NCBI GenBank assembly: GCA_943789205.1
Contig: CALSTG010000001.1
Coordinates: 1,850,435-1,914,434, forward strand
From: an uncultured Flavobacteriales bacterium
Lineage (GTDB): Bacteria; Bacteroidota; Bacteroidia; Flavobacteriales_D; Crocinitomicaceae
Direction of reading: 5' to 3'
Length of the DNA stretch: 64,000 nucleotides
The translations under genes and the position numbers were made by a program. Shown here piece after piece: positions 38,901 through 47,526 of this stretch (position 1 is the stretch's first letter; each line of letters starts with the position of its first letter). The notes under the pieces are model-generated. The model worked only from the letters and a program-made list of their open reading frames with translations, was not told the DNA's origin and ran no database searches.

Positions 38901-39354
38901 TACTTTATTTTACGCTTTTGGTGATGATTTAATAACGGTTCCAAGTACAAATGATGAATGGTACCCAGCAGATTGCTCTGATTGGTCTGAAAACAACTCC
39001 ATTGATTTAACCTCTTATCTAGGACAGAATGTTGCCATCAGATTTGTTGCGATTAATGGTTGGGGAAATAACTTTTTCATGGATAACATCAACGTTTTCG
39101 GACAGCTGAGCGGTATTGATCATTTGGAAACGCCTTTTACAATTTTCCCGAACCCTTCTAAAGGTCAATTTACAATTGCTCATTCCTTATCGAAGCCAGA
39201 ACTTATTATATATGGGGCCGATGGAAGAATTGTTTTTAATCAAGTATTACAAACACAACAATCCAATATAGAACTTAATGCTAAGGCAGGGATATACATT
39301 TTACATGTGAATGATGGTATCAAAACGTACGTTGAAAAAGTTACCATTCATTAG
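35935..39354 (+). CDS. T9SS-exported Asp-box (sortilin-like) protein with PKD and anchor domains
   Basis: A 1139-residue secreted protein. A signal peptide ends at IAYAQ and a charged region of about 100 residues follows. Residues about 130-770 carry repeated Asp-box motifs (TIDGGLTWAET, STDSGENWIEI, SEDAGVTWV, TNNGGTTWTEI), the hallmark of VPS10/sortilin- or sialidase-like propellers. A PKD domain follows (about 800-875), then a choice-of-anchor J/MAM-like lectin domain (about 890-1060) and a T9SS sorting domain (FPNPSKGQFTI). No hydrolase active site is obvious, so it may bind glycans or protein. It lies just upstream of a second propeller gene. Confidence 0.85.
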   Translation: MSKFFISFFFITASLIAYAQYERKYATDNNSPNWVVLMYQDGSDPQEVIDAYDAYFKINELKKNEHTQYYKRWRRSFSRQLSFSNSSKSDLDYIKRSLSNKLTKDVDSEWTCIGPYDFDKEAASRSYAPGAAHVYTVERSVSNPSIMFAGSATAGLWKSVNAGLNWSLMTRDYVLNRIFALEIDHSNPDIVYFESNGKLYKTIDGGLTWAETGDMSFQSESHNVKDIVMHPSISTELYLSSNKGFFKSTDSGENWIEIMDGAFQEIELHPVNPSIIYTIKVVDNRTEFYKSTNGGNTFDIQTNGWPNPTGTDDHQERVEIAVTPADPSLIYANATGSANGGSGTYGIYLSQDEGASWTFQCCGSQPGGEPSPTNINMMGWDKNGQDNGGQYYYDVGLAVDPVNPNKLHLGGVNHWISEDAGVTWVCPAKWSEPGELGYVHADIHDIRFFGTELWIACDGGIFMSTDGGTTINKSQVGIEGTDFWGFGASPQSDVMLGGAYHNGTLLKDNNTYINDWICTGGGDGVRGFVNFGDDRIAYDDYEGRILSGDRTQNINGFQFDSLPNASYIFGESSSLEWDPRNNQHIYLGRGLNLLKTEDNGITFDIVHTFDARVMSIEISRANLDYIYVTTYESWWGDKKIWRTNNGGTTWTEITPPSVLLNGELWVPYDIAVSAADENIIWAARTSQYGNTNLDDRMIFKSTNGGVTWGNYTSSTLNGEVITNIEHQKGTNGGVYIGTRRAVYYRNNAMSEWALFNNKLPLSTTSTKLVIKYKDGLLRNATNRSVYEVDLYEPSEPMAQIAANKFKVSCLDNQVQFIDHSVLSSNNPSWSWSFPGGLPANSNDQNPVVTYSEPGLYAVSLTVSDDYGTSSQTYEMFIEYQETLAPLDVVEDFEDGITDFWTQYNANNSFGWTPFFTEHGPDCMATNCLIVDHFSINQSGDEAELITPKIDLTSAVSAMLEFDYAYTKWGGSYEDGFRIDISSDCWNTYDTLFYAFGDDLITVPSTNDEWYPADCSDWSENNSIDLTSYLGQNVAIRFVAINGWGNNFFMDNINVFGQLSGIDHLETPFTIFPNPSKGQFTIAHSLSKPELIIYGADGRIVFNQVLQTQQSNIELNAKAGIYILHVNDGIKTYVEKVTIH

Positions 39355-39398
39355 TTTTAGATCAATTACATATTTTTAAAATTCAATACAATCCGTTT

Positions 39399-42300
39399 AT
39401 GAAATTTCTTAATCTTTTATTTATTGCTTTAACTTTCTTCTGCTTGTGCTCAGGAAAAAAATACGATTGACGCAGGAAGTGTTTCCTCAGTTTCTTTTCG
39501 GATGGTAGGTCCAGCACTTACATCAGGGCAGGGTGTCTGACATTGCGATACATCCATCGAACACGGATACATGGTACGTTTCAACGGCCTCAGGTGGTTT
39601 ATGGAAGACAAAAAATCACGGTATAACATTCAATCCGATTTTTGATTCTTACGCGTCGTATTCTATTGGCTGTGTTGAAATTGCGCCGTCCAATAAAAAT
39701 ACGGTTTGGGTTGGTTCAGGTGAAAATAACAATCAAAGGTCTGTTTCCTATGGTGATGGTGTTTATAAATCTGTCAATGGAGGAAGTTCATTTAAGAATA
39801 TGGGGTTAAAAAACAGTGAGCATATTGGAAGTATTGTCATTCATCCAACAGATGAAAATACACTTTGGGTTGCAGCATATGGTCCACTATGGAGCAGTGG
39901 AGGCGACCGAGGCGTATACAAAACTACAGATGGCGGGGAAACATGGAGTCGAACCTTATATATTTCTGAAAATACAGGTATTGCAGAAGTTCATATGGAC
40001 CCTTCAAATCCGAATATATTATATGCCTCTGCGCATCAGCGAAGAAGAAGAGAATGGACATTTATCAGTGGTGGTCCAGAATCTGGCTTGTACAAATCGA
40101 TTGATGGTGGAGAGACTTGGCGCGAAATCAATAAAGGATTACCCGCAGGATATATGGGACGCGTAGGAATGTCAGTCTCGCCAGCTGATCCAAATGTAGT
40201 TTATGCCATAGTTGAGGCTCGATATGGTAAAAAAGGCTTCTACAAATCAACGAATAAAGGTGAAAACTGGTCAAAGCAAAGCGATTATGCGACAAGTGGT
40301 AATTATTACCAAGAAATTTTCTGTGATCCCAAAGATGTTAACAAAGTATTCTCTATGAATACCTATTTGCACCATACCGAGGATGGAGGTAAAACATTTA
40401 AGCGAACTGGTGAGAAAAAGAAACACGTTGACAACCACGTTATTTGGATAGATCCAAGCAACACCGATCATTGGGTTGTAGGGTGTGACGGAGGTGTATA
40501 TGAAACATACACACATGCCAAAGAGTGGCGATATTTTGCCAACATACCAATAATTCAATTTTACAAGGTTACTACAGATAATGATGCTCCCTTTTATAAT
40601 ATTTATGGAGGCACTCAGGACAATAACTCTATGGGTGGACCAGCTGCAACCAAAAGTGCAGCAGGGATTTTAAATTCTGACTGGTTTATTACAAATGGTG
40701 GTGATGGCTTTGAATCTGCAACTGATTGGGAGAACCCAAATATAACTTATGCCCAAGCACAATATGGCTGGATTGTCCGTTATGATAAAGCTTCAGGTGA
40801 AAAAGTACCTATTCAACCAATGCCCGGTGAAAATGAGCCAGCTTATCGATGGAATTGGGATGCTCCTTTATTGGTGTCTCGACATGATGCTTCCACCATC
40901 TATTTTGCGGCCAATAAATTATTTAAATCTGAGAATAGAGGTGATGATTGGTCAACAATTTCTCCAGATTTATCACGTCAGCTAGACCGAAATAAATTAC
41001 CGGTTATGGGTCAGGTTTGGACAATGGACGCGGTCATGAAGAACAAATCAACAACCATTTATGGTAATATTGTGGCGCTCGATGAATCTCCAATTCAGCA
41101 AGGCTTATTGTATGCTGGTACGGATGATGGCTTGATTCAGGTTACTCAAAATGATGGAGAAAACTGGGAGAAAATAGACAATATTAAAGGAGTTCCTGCG
41201 CGCACAAAGGTGAATATGCTAACCGCATCTTTACATGATGTGAATGAAGTTTTTGTTGCATTTAATAGCCAACGTGATGGTGATTTTACGCCTTATTTAC
41301 TAAGATCAACGGATAAAGGTAAATCATGGGAGTCTATTGCTTCAAACCTTCCTGAAAGGGGTAATGTATATTGTATCAAACAGGACCATGTCAATCCTGA
41401 TTTACTTTTTGTAGGGACTGAGTTTGGTGCATATTTTTCAAATGACAAGGGTCGGAATTGGACAAAATTAAGTGGGCTACCTACCATTGCTGTTTACGAT
41501 TTGGACATTCAGCAAAGAGAAAATGATCTTGTTGCAGCTACTTTTGGAAGAGGATTTTATGTATTAGATGATTATACTCCGTTGCGAACAATGGGTAAAT
41601 TAGTTTCGCAGAAGAAAGCCCATTTATTCCCAATTAAAGATGCTTTACTTTATGTTCCTTCAACCCCCTTAGGAGGAGGCGGTACAGGATCACAAGGGCA
41701 CAATATGTGGTCTGCAAAAAACCCGTCTTTTGGAGCAACCTTTAGTCTTTATTTGAAGAATGTTGAGTCCTCTCTTAGATCCAAACGTCAGAAGAAAGAG
41801 AAAGAACTAGAAAAGGACGGCAGTCCTGTTGATTACCCAACATTTGATGCAATTCGTGCAGAAGATTTCGAGGGTAAGGCTTTCTTAATTTGGCAGATAT
41901 ATGATGCTTCTGGCAGTGAGGTTCGCCGTATGAAATCCGCTCCTAAGAAAGGAATTCAGCGTCAGGTATGGAATTTAAGAACAAATACAACAGACCCCAT
42001 AGGTTCAAGAGGAAGTGGTTTCTTGGTTACTCCAGGTGATTACACTGTTAGTATAAGTCTAGTGAAGGACGGATCAGTTGAACTTTTGGTGGACAAACAA
42101 GCGTTCAAGGTTAAGGGCTTGAACAATCAGACCTTATTGGCTGAAAACCCAGAAGAGCTGAAGGGATTTCGTGCCGAAATGTCGGAACTAAACCGAAAAG
42201 TGAGTGGAACAGAGAAGGTTATGGGTGAGACCAAAGAAAGTATTGAATTGATTGAAAAAGCACTGCTGAACTATCCAAATACTGATTTAACGCTTTTAAA

Positions 42301-42616
42301 GTCCATTCGGGAAATGATGGTTTCACTAAAAGATTTAGAGGTGTTGATGTGGGGAGATAAGGCAAGGTCCTCAAGAGATTTTGAGACCGTTCCAAGTATT
42401 TCGGGTCGTCTAGGAATGGTAGGTTATCAGATTTACCAGAACACTGCTGGTGTCACCAAAACACATCGATTAAATATGCAAATTGCGGAGAAACAATACA
42501 ATGCCTTACTGACTGAATTGAATGAGATTATTGTTGAACTGAGTTCGATTGAGTCCCAGCTAGAGGGAATCATACCTTACACTAAAAATAAAGGTGCGAA
42601 CTGGAAAAAGGATTAA
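39399..42616 (+). CDS. Asp-box (VPS10/sortilin-like) propeller protein, start broken by two frameshifts
   Basis: A large exported protein of the glycosidase-like sortilin family. The true start is probably the ATG at 39399 (signal peptide LLFIALTF...ACAQ). One extra base near 39434-39441 and another in the GGG at 39526-39528 put the N-terminus out of frame. Correcting both gives ACAQEKNTIDAGSV, then MVGPALTSGRVSDIAIHP, as in the family. Downstream the frame is open to 42616 with many Asp boxes (TTDGGETWSRT, SIDGGETWREI, STDKGKSWESI), a propeller closure near residue 700 and a charged helical C-terminus. No T9SS domain is seen. Left uncorrected, only a GTG start at 39533 would be available. 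Confidence 0.82.
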
Positions 42617-42786
42617 AATTCAGCTGCTTCGAGCTTCTTAATTTCTTCAAGTATTTCATTGGCTTCAGCGGTCAAGCGATCGCTTTCAGAGCGGTTGCTC
42701 GTTGACATTTTGTAGGCTTGCTCTAATTTTTTCTTGTATTGCTCGTTGAGCTTGTCTTTTTTGCTTTTACGTGTAAAGAATCCCAT
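42613..42786 (-). CDS. Small Lacal_2735-type protein
   Basis: A 57-residue open frame, too short for usual length cutoffs. It starts MGFFTRKSKKDKL and is charged and helical throughout, with NRSESDRLTAEANEIL and EEIKKLE. Size, basic start and the STSNRSESD segment match what I recall of the Lacal_2735 family of flavobacterial small proteins of unknown function. It overlaps the end of the convergent propeller gene by 4 bases. Confidence 0.75.
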   Translation of the reverse strand: MGFFTRKSKKDKLNEQYKKKLEQAYKMSTSNRSESDRLTAEANEILEEIKKLEAAEF

Positions 42787-42828
42787 GTTATTTTTTCAAT
42801 TAAACGTGGAACTGAAAGTATTGTTCAT

Positions 42829-42861
42829 AAAAAAAGGGACCCCATTTAAGTGATCCCCTTT
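42829..42861 (-). terminator. Terminator after fabI
   Basis: On the reverse strand AAAGGG and CCCTTT (42856-42861, 42833-42838) form the base of an imperfect hairpin followed by a run of seven T, 25 bases after the fabI stop. Confidence 0.6.
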
Positions 42862-42885
42862 GTACGGTAGGTTATTGGTAGTATT

Positions 42886-43701
42886 TTATTCGTCTCCGAA
42901 GCGTTCAATGACTGGTTGCGTAACACCTGTATTTGAAAATCCTCCATCATGGAAAAGATTTTGCATGGTCACATATCTCGTTAAATCAGAGAACATACTC
43001 AAGCAGTAGTCTGCGCATGCCAAAGCACTTGCATTTCCAAGCGGTGACATTTGTTCTGAGAAGTTGATGAATTCTTTAAATCCTTTAATCCCTTGTCCCG
43101 CAGTGGTAACCGTAGGAGATTGAGAAATTGTATTTACACGAACTTTATTTTTGATTCCGTAATGGTAACCGAAAGATCTTGCGATAGATTCCAACAATGA
43201 CTTGGCATCTGCCATGTCATTATAGTCTGGGAAAATTCTTTGTGCCGCAATGTAGGATAAAGCTAAAACTGAACCCCACTCATTCATTGCATCATGCTTA
43301 TACAATGTAGCAAGTGTCTTGTGCAGAGACATTGCAGATACGTCCATTGTTTGGCTATAAAAGCGGTAATCATTTTCTGTGTAGTGTTTCTTTTTACGGA
43401 CGTTTGGTGACATACCGATAGAATGCAGAACGAAGTCGATTTTTCCACCTAAAATTTCCATGGATTTAGTAACAAGATTTTCAAGATCCTCAACACTTGT
43501 TGCATCTGCAGGGATGATTTCGCTTCCCGTTGCCTCAGCTAAGTTATTAATCTCACCCATTCTCATCGCTATAGGAGCATTTGTGAGCACAAATGTAGCA
43601 CCTTCTTCGTGTGCGCGCTCAGCAACTTTCCAGGCGATCGATTGACTATTTAAAGCACCGAAAATAATACCTCTTTTACCTTTTAATAATTCATTAGACA
43701 T
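42886..43701 (-). CDS. fabI: Enoyl-ACP reductase (NADH)
   Basis: A 271-residue short-chain dehydrogenase that does the last reduction of each fatty acid elongation cycle. The nucleotide-binding N-terminus is GIIFGALNSQSIAWKVA. The active-site segment PDYNDMADAK has the Tyr and Lys of FabI six residues apart, and LSYIAAQRI matches the preceding FabI strand. It has its own -7 promoter element and terminator and so is probably a single-gene transcript. Confidence 0.95.
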   Translation of the reverse strand: MSNELLKGKRGIIFGALNSQSIAWKVAERAHEEGATFVLTNAPIAMRMGEINNLAEATGSEIIPADATSVEDLENLVTKSMEILGGKIDFVLHSIGMSPNVRKKKHYTENDYRFYSQTMDVSAMSLHKTLATLYKHDAMNEWGSVLALSYIAAQRIFPDYNDMADAKSLLESIARSFGYHYGIKNKVRVNTISQSPTVTTAGQGIKGFKEFINFSEQMSPLGNASALACADYCLSMFSDLTRYVTMQNLFHDGGFSNTGVTQPVIERFGDE

Positions 43702-43717
43702 ACCTCTTATTTTTTTA

Positions 43718-43725
43718 CAAATTTA
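43718..43725 (-). promoter_or_regulatory. -7 element upstream of fabI
   Basis: TAAATTTG on the reverse strand, 16 bases before the fabI ATG. Confidence 0.45.
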
Positions 43726-43808
43726 GTAATTCTTAATAGCGCAATTCCTAAAAAGTACAATTAGATGAACATCGTTTTGTGAATAGAGTAAAACAATTCC
43801 CCTTTTGA

Positions 43809-44108
43809 CTATTTGCTAAATTCTGGCTTTAAATATCTGTAGTCTATAAAAAACGTGCCGAATGGTACCAGGGATGCAATGAAAAATAAGATTCCTTTTT
43901 GAATTGTACAGTACTTTTTTAGGGTTAGAATTAAGAGCCAAAGACAATATAAAAGAAAGACCAGTCCGTGTAGCATACCGATTACATAATTAGGTTCCGT
44001 AATTTCATACATATACTTGAGCGGCATTGTAATGCCGAAAGCAAGATATGATACCCCTTCAATAAATGCAATTATTCTAAATTCTTTAAAACGTTTTATT
44101 TTTGACAT
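43809..44108 (-). CDS. DUF3817 membrane protein
   Basis: About 99 residues with three hydrophobic helices. The FRIIAFIEGVSYLAFG and MLHGLVFLLYCLWL segments are typical of DUF3817, a family of small integral membrane proteins of unknown function. The ATG at 44108 overlaps the uvrB stop by one base; a TTG one codon earlier is also in frame. Probably co-transcribed after uvrB. Confidence 0.82.
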   Translation of the reverse strand: MSKIKRFKEFRIIAFIEGVSYLAFGITMPLKYMYEITEPNYVIGMLHGLVFLLYCLWLLILTLKKYCTIQKGILFFIASLVPFGTFFIDYRYLKPEFSK

Positions 44109-46126
44109 CAATAGGATTTTTTGAGTTTTTGAAGCGCTTTCATTTCATCACGAAATCCTGCCGCTTCAATGAACTCTAGTTCTTTGGCAGCTTTTTCCAT
44201 TGCTTTTTTGATTCGCCTAATTTCTTGATCAAGTGCGGCCTCATTTTTAAAGGCACTTTTCTCTATTTTTACCGTTTTCTTTTCGGTAGATTTAGGAGAT
44301 AAAGTATCCCTTAAATCACCATCTGCGACCTTTGTAGATTCTAAGATGATTTCTTTTGATTTATTCAGTGCCGTTGGAATTATTCCATGCTTTTCATTAT
44401 ATGCTATTTGAAGCGCCCTTCTTCTTTCAGTTTCATCAATTGTTCTTTGCATAGATTTTGTCATTCTATCGGCAAACATCAGTACATAGCCATTAACATT
44501 TCTTGCAGCCCGGCCTACAGTTTGAACCAATGACCTTTCGTTTCTTAAAAAGCCTTCTTTATCAGCATCGAGAATCGCTACAAATGAAACCTCGGGTAAA
44601 TCCAAACCTTCTCTTAAAAGATTAACTCCTATCAACACATCAAATTCTCCAAGACGTAATTGACGCAGAATTTCAACGCGTTCAATGGTATCAATTTCAC
44701 TGTGAATATACCTGCAGAGGATCCCCATTTTTGTCAGGTATTTTTGTAATTCTTCAGCCATCCTTTTGGTGAGCGTAGTAACTAAGGATCGCTCTTTCTT
44801 TGAGATTCTATTTTGAATTTCTGTTATGAGAGTGTCGATTTGGTTTTTACTTGGCCTTACCTCTATTAAGGGATCTAGCAAGCCCGTTGGCCGAATGAGT
44901 TGCTCAGCGATGACGCCTTCCGATAATGCAACTTCATAATCCGCAGGGGTAGCAGAAACATATATACATTGAGAAAACATTGTTTCGAATTCCTCAAACT
45001 TTAACGGTCTATTGTCGATTGCTGCTTGTAATCTAAAACCGTAATCAATCAGATTTGTCTTGCGTGCTCTGTCGCCCCCATACATGCCCTTAACTTGGGG
45101 AAGCGTAACATGGCTTTCATCAACAACCATTAGATAATCTTCTGGGAAATAATCTAACAAACAGAAAGGCCGTTGTCCCGAAGTTCTTCTATCAAAATAA
45201 CGGGAGTAGTTTTCAATACCTGAACAGTAGCCAAGCTCACGAATCATTTCCAAATCATATTCAACTCGGTCTTTTAACCGCTGTGCTTCTTCAATTTTAC
45301 CTTGAGCACGAAATGCTTCAACTTGTTCCACCATATCGTCCTGAATTTCATGTATTGCAGTTTGTGTATTTTCAGGACTGGAAACAAATAGATTCGCGGG
45401 GTATATTAAGATATCCGTCATGACCTCTATTTCTTCACCACTTTCTGGGTTAATGGAACTTATTTTCTCTATTTCATCACCCCAAAACTCAAATCTTATT
45501 GCATAATCAGCGTAGGCAAGAAATAAATCTACAGTATCGCCTCTAACTCGGAATGTTCCACGTTCAAAATATTCATCAGATCTCGAATATAAATTTGTTA
45601 CAAACTTCATGAGGAGCTTGTTCCTTGGAATTACATTGTTGGTGGATACTTCAATTATACTGTTTTTAAATTCTGATGGATTACCAATTCCGTATATACA
45701 GGAAACTGAAGCCACAACGATTACATCTCGTCTACCAGATAGCAGTGCCGATGTTGCAGATAGTCTGAGTTTTTCAATTTCGTCATTAATTTGTAAATCC
45801 TTTTCTATATAAGTATTTGTTACAGGTAGATAAGCTTCAGGTTGATAATAATCGTAATAGGAGACGAAGTATTCTACTTTATTTTCAGGAAAAAACTGTT
45901 TGAATTCTCCATAGAGTTGTGCTGCGAGTGTCTTGTTATGGGATAAAATAAGCGTAGGCTTATTCACTTCCTTTATGACATTAGCAATGGTAAATGTCTT
46001 TCCGCTACCTGTTACACCTAACAAGGTTTGAAAAGGCGTCTTATTCTCAATACCTGAGGTTAAATCTTTAATAGCTTTCGGCTGGTCACCTGTAGGTTCA
46101 AAATCTGATTGAAGGCAAAAATCCAT
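44108..46126 (-). CDS. uvrB: Excinuclease ABC subunit B
   Basis: A 672-residue helicase-like subunit of nucleotide excision repair. It shows the Walker A GVTGSGKTFT, the damage-clamping beta-hairpin YDYYQPEAYLP, the DESHV motif, the helicase motif VGRAARN and the C-terminal UVR motif (LDQEIRRIKKAMEKAAKELEF) that recruits UvrC. Length matches the family. A TAnnTTTG element lies 6 bases before its start. Confidence 0.97.
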   Translation of the reverse strand: MDFCLQSDFEPTGDQPKAIKDLTSGIENKTPFQTLLGVTGSGKTFTIANVIKEVNKPTLILSHNKTLAAQLYGEFKQFFPENKVEYFVSYYDYYQPEAYLPVTNTYIEKDLQINDEIEKLRLSATSALLSGRRDVIVVASVSCIYGIGNPSEFKNSIIEVSTNNVIPRNKLLMKFVTNLYSRSDEYFERGTFRVRGDTVDLFLAYADYAIRFEFWGDEIEKISSINPESGEEIEVMTDILIYPANLFVSSPENTQTAIHEIQDDMVEQVEAFRAQGKIEEAQRLKDRVEYDLEMIRELGYCSGIENYSRYFDRRTSGQRPFCLLDYFPEDYLMVVDESHVTLPQVKGMYGGDRARKTNLIDYGFRLQAAIDNRPLKFEEFETMFSQCIYVSATPADYEVALSEGVIAEQLIRPTGLLDPLIEVRPSKNQIDTLITEIQNRISKKERSLVTTLTKRMAEELQKYLTKMGILCRYIHSEIDTIERVEILRQLRLGEFDVLIGVNLLREGLDLPEVSFVAILDADKEGFLRNERSLVQTVGRAARNVNGYVLMFADRMTKSMQRTIDETERRRALQIAYNEKHGIIPTALNKSKEIILESTKVADGDLRDTLSPKSTEKKTVKIEKSAFKNEAALDQEIRRIKKAMEKAAKELEFIEAAGFRDEMKALQKLKKSY

Positions 46127-46132
46127 GAGTTA

Positions 46133-46140
46133 CAAAAATA
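46133..46140 (-). promoter_or_regulatory. -7 element directly before uvrB
   Basis: TATTTTTG on the reverse strand ends 6 bases before the uvrB ATG, predicting a leaderless or nearly leaderless mRNA. Confidence 0.45.
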
Positions 46141-46163
46141 ATCAATCCATTGGGTTCATAAAA

Positions 46164-46183
46164 AAAACGCCCGAAGGCGTTTT
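46164..46183 (-). terminator. Terminator after the 48-residue gene
   Basis: On the reverse strand AAAACGCC-TTCG-GGCGTTTT: a perfect 8-bp stem closed by a cTTCGg tetraloop and followed by a T-run. It begins 2 bases after the stop of the small reverse-strand gene. Confidence 0.9.
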
Positions 46184-46185
46184 AT

Positions 46186-46332
46186 TTAATTCTTGCAAAC
46201 CAGTATTTTTCTCTTCTTTAGTTCTTTTACTTCGAAGGCCTTGCTGTAATTTAAAATAAACTGAACAGACGAAGGATTTGGTAAAGATTGTGTTTTATAC
46301 GGCTTACTTTCTGCAGGGTATTTATGCATCAT
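46186..46332 (-). CDS. Unrecognised 48-residue protein
   Basis: An open frame of 48 residues starting MMHKYPAESKPYKTQ and continuing SLPNPSSVQFILNYSKAFEV, then a basic KELKKRKILVCKN end. I do not recognise it. Support for a real gene: a TAnnTTTG element (TATTTTTG, 46365-46372) 32 bases upstream, a textbook terminator 2 bases downstream, and a sensible mixed composition with a hydrophobic helix and basic tail. No signal peptide. It is independent of the divergent fba and of uvrB, which has its own promoter. Confidence 0.6.
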   Translation of the reverse strand: MMHKYPAESKPYKTQSLPNPSSVQFILNYSKAFEVKELKKRKILVCKN

Positions 46333-46364
46333 AGGCAACGTTTTTTTTAATAACGATGAAATGT

Positions 46365-46372
46365 CAAAAATA
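46365..46372 (-). promoter_or_regulatory. -7 element of the 48-residue gene
   Basis: TATTTTTG on the reverse strand matches TAnnTTTG. No clear -33 TTTG. Confidence 0.35.
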
Positions 46373-46400
46373 TTTTATTCGATGTTTTTTTTAAAATCTG

Positions 46401-46408
46401 TACTTTTG
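46401..46408 (+). promoter_or_regulatory. -7 element upstream of fba
   Basis: TACTTTTG, 20 bases before the ATG at 46429. Confidence 0.4.
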
Positions 46409-46428
46409 CAAAACCAAACTTAAAGAGT

Positions 46429-47496
46429 ATGTGTCATTCAATTAAAAAAGGAGTAGCTACAGGAGATGAAGTGCAAAAAATATTCGCATATGCCAAAGAA
46501 AAAGGTTTTGCATTACCCGCTGTAAACGTATCTAGCACTAGTACTGTCAACGCTGTTATGGAAACTGCTGCAGGTTTAAATTCACCTGTAATTATTCAGT
46601 TTTCTCTTGGTGGTTCTCAGTTTTTTGCCGGTAAAGGCCTCAGTAATGAGAATGAACAAGCCACAATTTTAGGCGCTATTTCGGGAGCGAGACATGTGCA
46701 TCGAATGGCAGAGCCATATGGTGCAACAGTGATTTTGCACACAGATCACTGTCATAAGGCGAAGCTTCCATGGATTGATGGTCTTTTATCAGAAGGAGAA
46801 AAGCATTTTAAAGAATATGGTGTCCCTTTATACAGTTCACATATGATCGATCTTTCTGAAGAGTCAATAAAGGAAAACATTGAAATTTGTAAGACTTATT
46901 TAAAGCGTATGAGCGCAATTGGAATGACCTTAGAAATTGAATTAGGAATAACCGGTGGTGAGGAAGATGGTGTTGATAATACAGATGTAGATAGTTCAAA
47001 ATTATATACACAGCCTGAAGAAGTGGCGTATGCATATGAAGAGCTCATGAAGGTTTCTCATCGATTTACGATTGCAGCCGCGTTCGGAAATGTTCATGGT
47101 GTATACAAGCCTGGTAATGTCAAGCTGACACCAAAAATTCTAAAAAATTCTCAAGCTTTTGTTCAAGAGAAATTTAATACGGAATCAAACCCAGTAAATT
47201 TTGTATTCCATGGTGGTTCAGGTTCAAGCTTGGAGGAAATCAGAGAAGGTATCTCTTATGGTGTCGTCAAAATGAATATTGATACAGATTTGCAGTTTGC
47301 ATTTACTGAAGGCTCAAGAGATTACATTTTAAAGCACCAAGATTATTTGAAGACTCAAATTGGTAATCCAGAAGGTGATGATCTACCAAATAAGAAATAT
47401 TATGATCCACGTAAATGGATGAGAGATGGAGAATTGACATTCTATTCTAGACTGAAGCAAAGCTTTTCTGATCTAAATAATATTCAAACTTTATAA
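46429..47496 (+). CDS. fba: Class II fructose-bisphosphate aldolase
   Basis: A 355-residue zinc-dependent aldolase of glycolysis and gluconeogenesis, interconverting fructose 1,6-bisphosphate and two triose phosphates. The zinc-site segment is ILHTDHCHKAKLPW, with further class II motifs LEIELGITGGEEDGVDN, AAFGNVHGVYKPGN and VFHGGSGSS. Length is that of the class IIA (E. coli FbaA-like) group. accD follows 30 bases later on the same strand. Confidence 0.96.
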   Translation: MCHSIKKGVATGDEVQKIFAYAKEKGFALPAVNVSSTSTVNAVMETAAGLNSPVIIQFSLGGSQFFAGKGLSNENEQATILGAISGARHVHRMAEPYGATVILHTDHCHKAKLPWIDGLLSEGEKHFKEYGVPLYSSHMIDLSEESIKENIEICKTYLKRMSAIGMTLEIELGITGGEEDGVDNTDVDSSKLYTQPEEVAYAYEELMKVSHRFTIAAAFGNVHGVYKPGNVKLTPKILKNSQAFVQEKFNTESNPVNFVFHGGSGSSLEEIREGISYGVVKMNIDTDLQFAFTEGSRDYILKHQDYLKTQIGNPEGDDLPNKKYYDPRKWMRDGELTFYSRLKQSFSDLNNIQTL

Positions 47497-47526
47497 ATCT
47501 TTGCTAATTTTAACCAAAGAAATCAA

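Noticed and set aside
39533-39535. GTG as true start of the second propeller gene
   Set aside because: It lies inside the GRVSDIAIHP strand; the signal peptide and linker upstream are recovered by removing two extra bases.
36500-41500. Tandem DNA repeat array in the propeller genes
   Set aside because: The similarity is at protein level (Asp boxes at irregular spacing), not a DNA repeat.
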